The translations under genes were made by a program, and so were the position numbers. Of a stretch of 6,690 bases of DNA, positions 6,381 to 6,690 are shown piece by piece. Where the stretch lies: contig JABDPD010000308.1 of assembly GCA_013042895.1 (NCBI GenBank), positions 1-6,690 on the forward strand. The letters are read 5' to 3'. Numbering within the stretch: position 1 is the first letter of the stretch; the number at the start of each line of letters is the position of its first letter. The notes under the pieces are model-generated. The model saw nothing but the letters and a program-made list of their open reading frames with translations. It searched no databases and had not been told where the DNA came from. Source of the stretch: Boseongicola sp. Its GTDB lineage: Bacteria; Pseudomonadota; Alphaproteobacteria; Rhodobacterales; Rhodobacteraceae.

Positions 6381-6415
6381 AAAACGACAAAACCGCCAGC
6401 GGTTGCCCGCGGCGG
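6381..6415 (-). terminator. Terminator-like hairpin (attenuator) between rpmH and rnpA
   Basis: On the minus strand, CCGCC (6415-6411) pairs with GGCGG (6397-6393) and GCGG (6410-6407) pairs with CCGC (6402-6399). The loop is GCAA (6406-6403), a GNRA tetraloop, and a single T (6398) is bulged. The T-rich run TTTTGTCGTTTTT follows. This GC-rich stem plus U-tract starts 28 nt after the rpmH stop, as expected for intrinsic termination. Because rnpA and yidD have no evident separate promoter, it probably lets only part of transcription pass. Confidence 0.7.
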
Positions 6416-6442
6416 CTCTACCGAATTCATGACGCAAAGGCT

Positions 6443-6577
6443 TTACGCGCTGAGCGATTTCCGGCCGCGGGCGCGACGGGCGTTGATAATCTTGCGGCCC
6501 GCTTTTGTTGCCATCCGCGCGCGGAAACCGTGGCGCCGCTTACGGACCAGGTTTGACGGTTGAAATGTGCGCTTCAT
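6443..6577 (-). CDS. rpmH: 50S ribosomal protein L34
   Basis: Small, very basic protein of the large ribosomal subunit. It is 44 residues, the standard length, beginning [20 protein letters not shown] with the conserved core [20 protein letters not shown]. The ATG at 6577 has GGAG 7 nt upstream. A longer open frame reaching 6673 has no family similarity upstream of this ATG. It is the first gene of rpmH-rnpA-yidD. Confidence 0.97.
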   Translation of the reverse strand: MKRTFQPSNLVRKRRHGFRARMATKAGRKIINARRARGRKSLSA

Positions 6578-6603
6578 CGCTATTCTCCGGATCTGTTGGG
6601 GCA

Positions 6604-6618
6604 AATCCCGAACGGATT
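6604..6618 (-). promoter_or_regulatory. Small hairpin in the rpmH leader
   Basis: AATCC (6618-6614) and GGATT (6608-6604) pair around GTTCG on the minus strand, between the inferred transcription start and the L34 ribosome site. The stem is short, so the role is open. Confidence 0.3.
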
Positions 6619-6644
6619 CGCGCCAGATGTGTTTCGAAGCCCGG

Positions 6645-6673
6645 TCTCTAAGTGGATCGCGCGGGCAAGTCAA
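6645..6673 (-). promoter_or_regulatory. Probable sigma-70-type promoter of rpmH-rnpA-yidD
   Basis: On the minus strand TTGACT (6673-6668) matches the -35 consensus at five of six bases. A 17-bp spacer and TAGAGA (6650-6645) as -10 follow. Transcription would start near 6638, giving a leader of about 60 nt before the ATG at 6577. Promoters with a strong TTGAC and a degenerate -10 are usual in GC-rich alphaproteobacteria. Confidence 0.55.
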
Positions 6674-6690
6674 CGCCAGCGAGCCCCCGA

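Noticed and set aside
6578..6690. Chromosome origin next to rpmH
   Set aside because: rpmH lies near dnaA/oriC in some bacteria, but there is no DnaA box (TTATCCACA or its complement) and no AT-rich repeats. Only a promoter-like region is seen.

Overview
This window carries a chromosomal housekeeping segment of an alphaproteobacterium. It most likely comes from the Rhodobacterales (Roseobacter/Paracoccaceae group). The evidence is the moderately GC-rich sequence, the arrangement xerD / secreted hypothetical protein / small membrane protein facing aroK-aroB, the RnpA and XerD sequence style, and an SSB with a Gly-rich linker ending in DDEIPF. I see no tRNA, rRNA, insertion sequence, CRISPR array or phage gene. 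Species cannot be fixed from the sequence alone.

Positions 1-2436 hold a leftward gene set, read from its start on the minus strand: a 44-residue single-span membrane protein (2327 to 2193), a 515-residue exported protein of unknown function (2212 to 665), and tyrosine recombinase xerD (668 to beyond the window edge). The genes overlap by 20 nt and then 4 nt, so they are probably one translationally coupled operon. A 109-bp divergent region separates this set from aroK and contains an imperfect dyad ending at the proposed aroK start codon.

Positions 2437-4130 hold aroK (shikimate kinase) and aroB (3-dehydroquinate synthase), overlapping by ATGA. They supply two steps of the shikimate pathway. 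aroB meets a leftward GNAT acetyltransferase gene tail to tail, and their stop codons overlap.

Positions 4127-5768 hold ssb with the GNAT gene overlapping its 3' end (both leftward), and a divergent exported lytic transglycosylase that probably starts at TTG.

Positions 5792-6690 hold the leftward rpmH-rnpA-yidD cluster with a credible promoter (TTGACT, 17 bp, TAGAGA). A terminator-like hairpin with a GCAA loop lies between rpmH and rnpA, and a small hairpin covers the rnpA Shine-Dalgarno. Together these could keep RnpA far below L34. The usual next gene, yidC, is not here: yidD runs into the convergent transglycosylase.

I do not find a new defence, mobile or biosynthetic system. The most worthwhile items are the unannotated-style small membrane protein with its 515-residue partner, the RNA structures around rnpA, the dyad at aroK, and the overlap of the acetyltransferase start with the functional tip of SSB.
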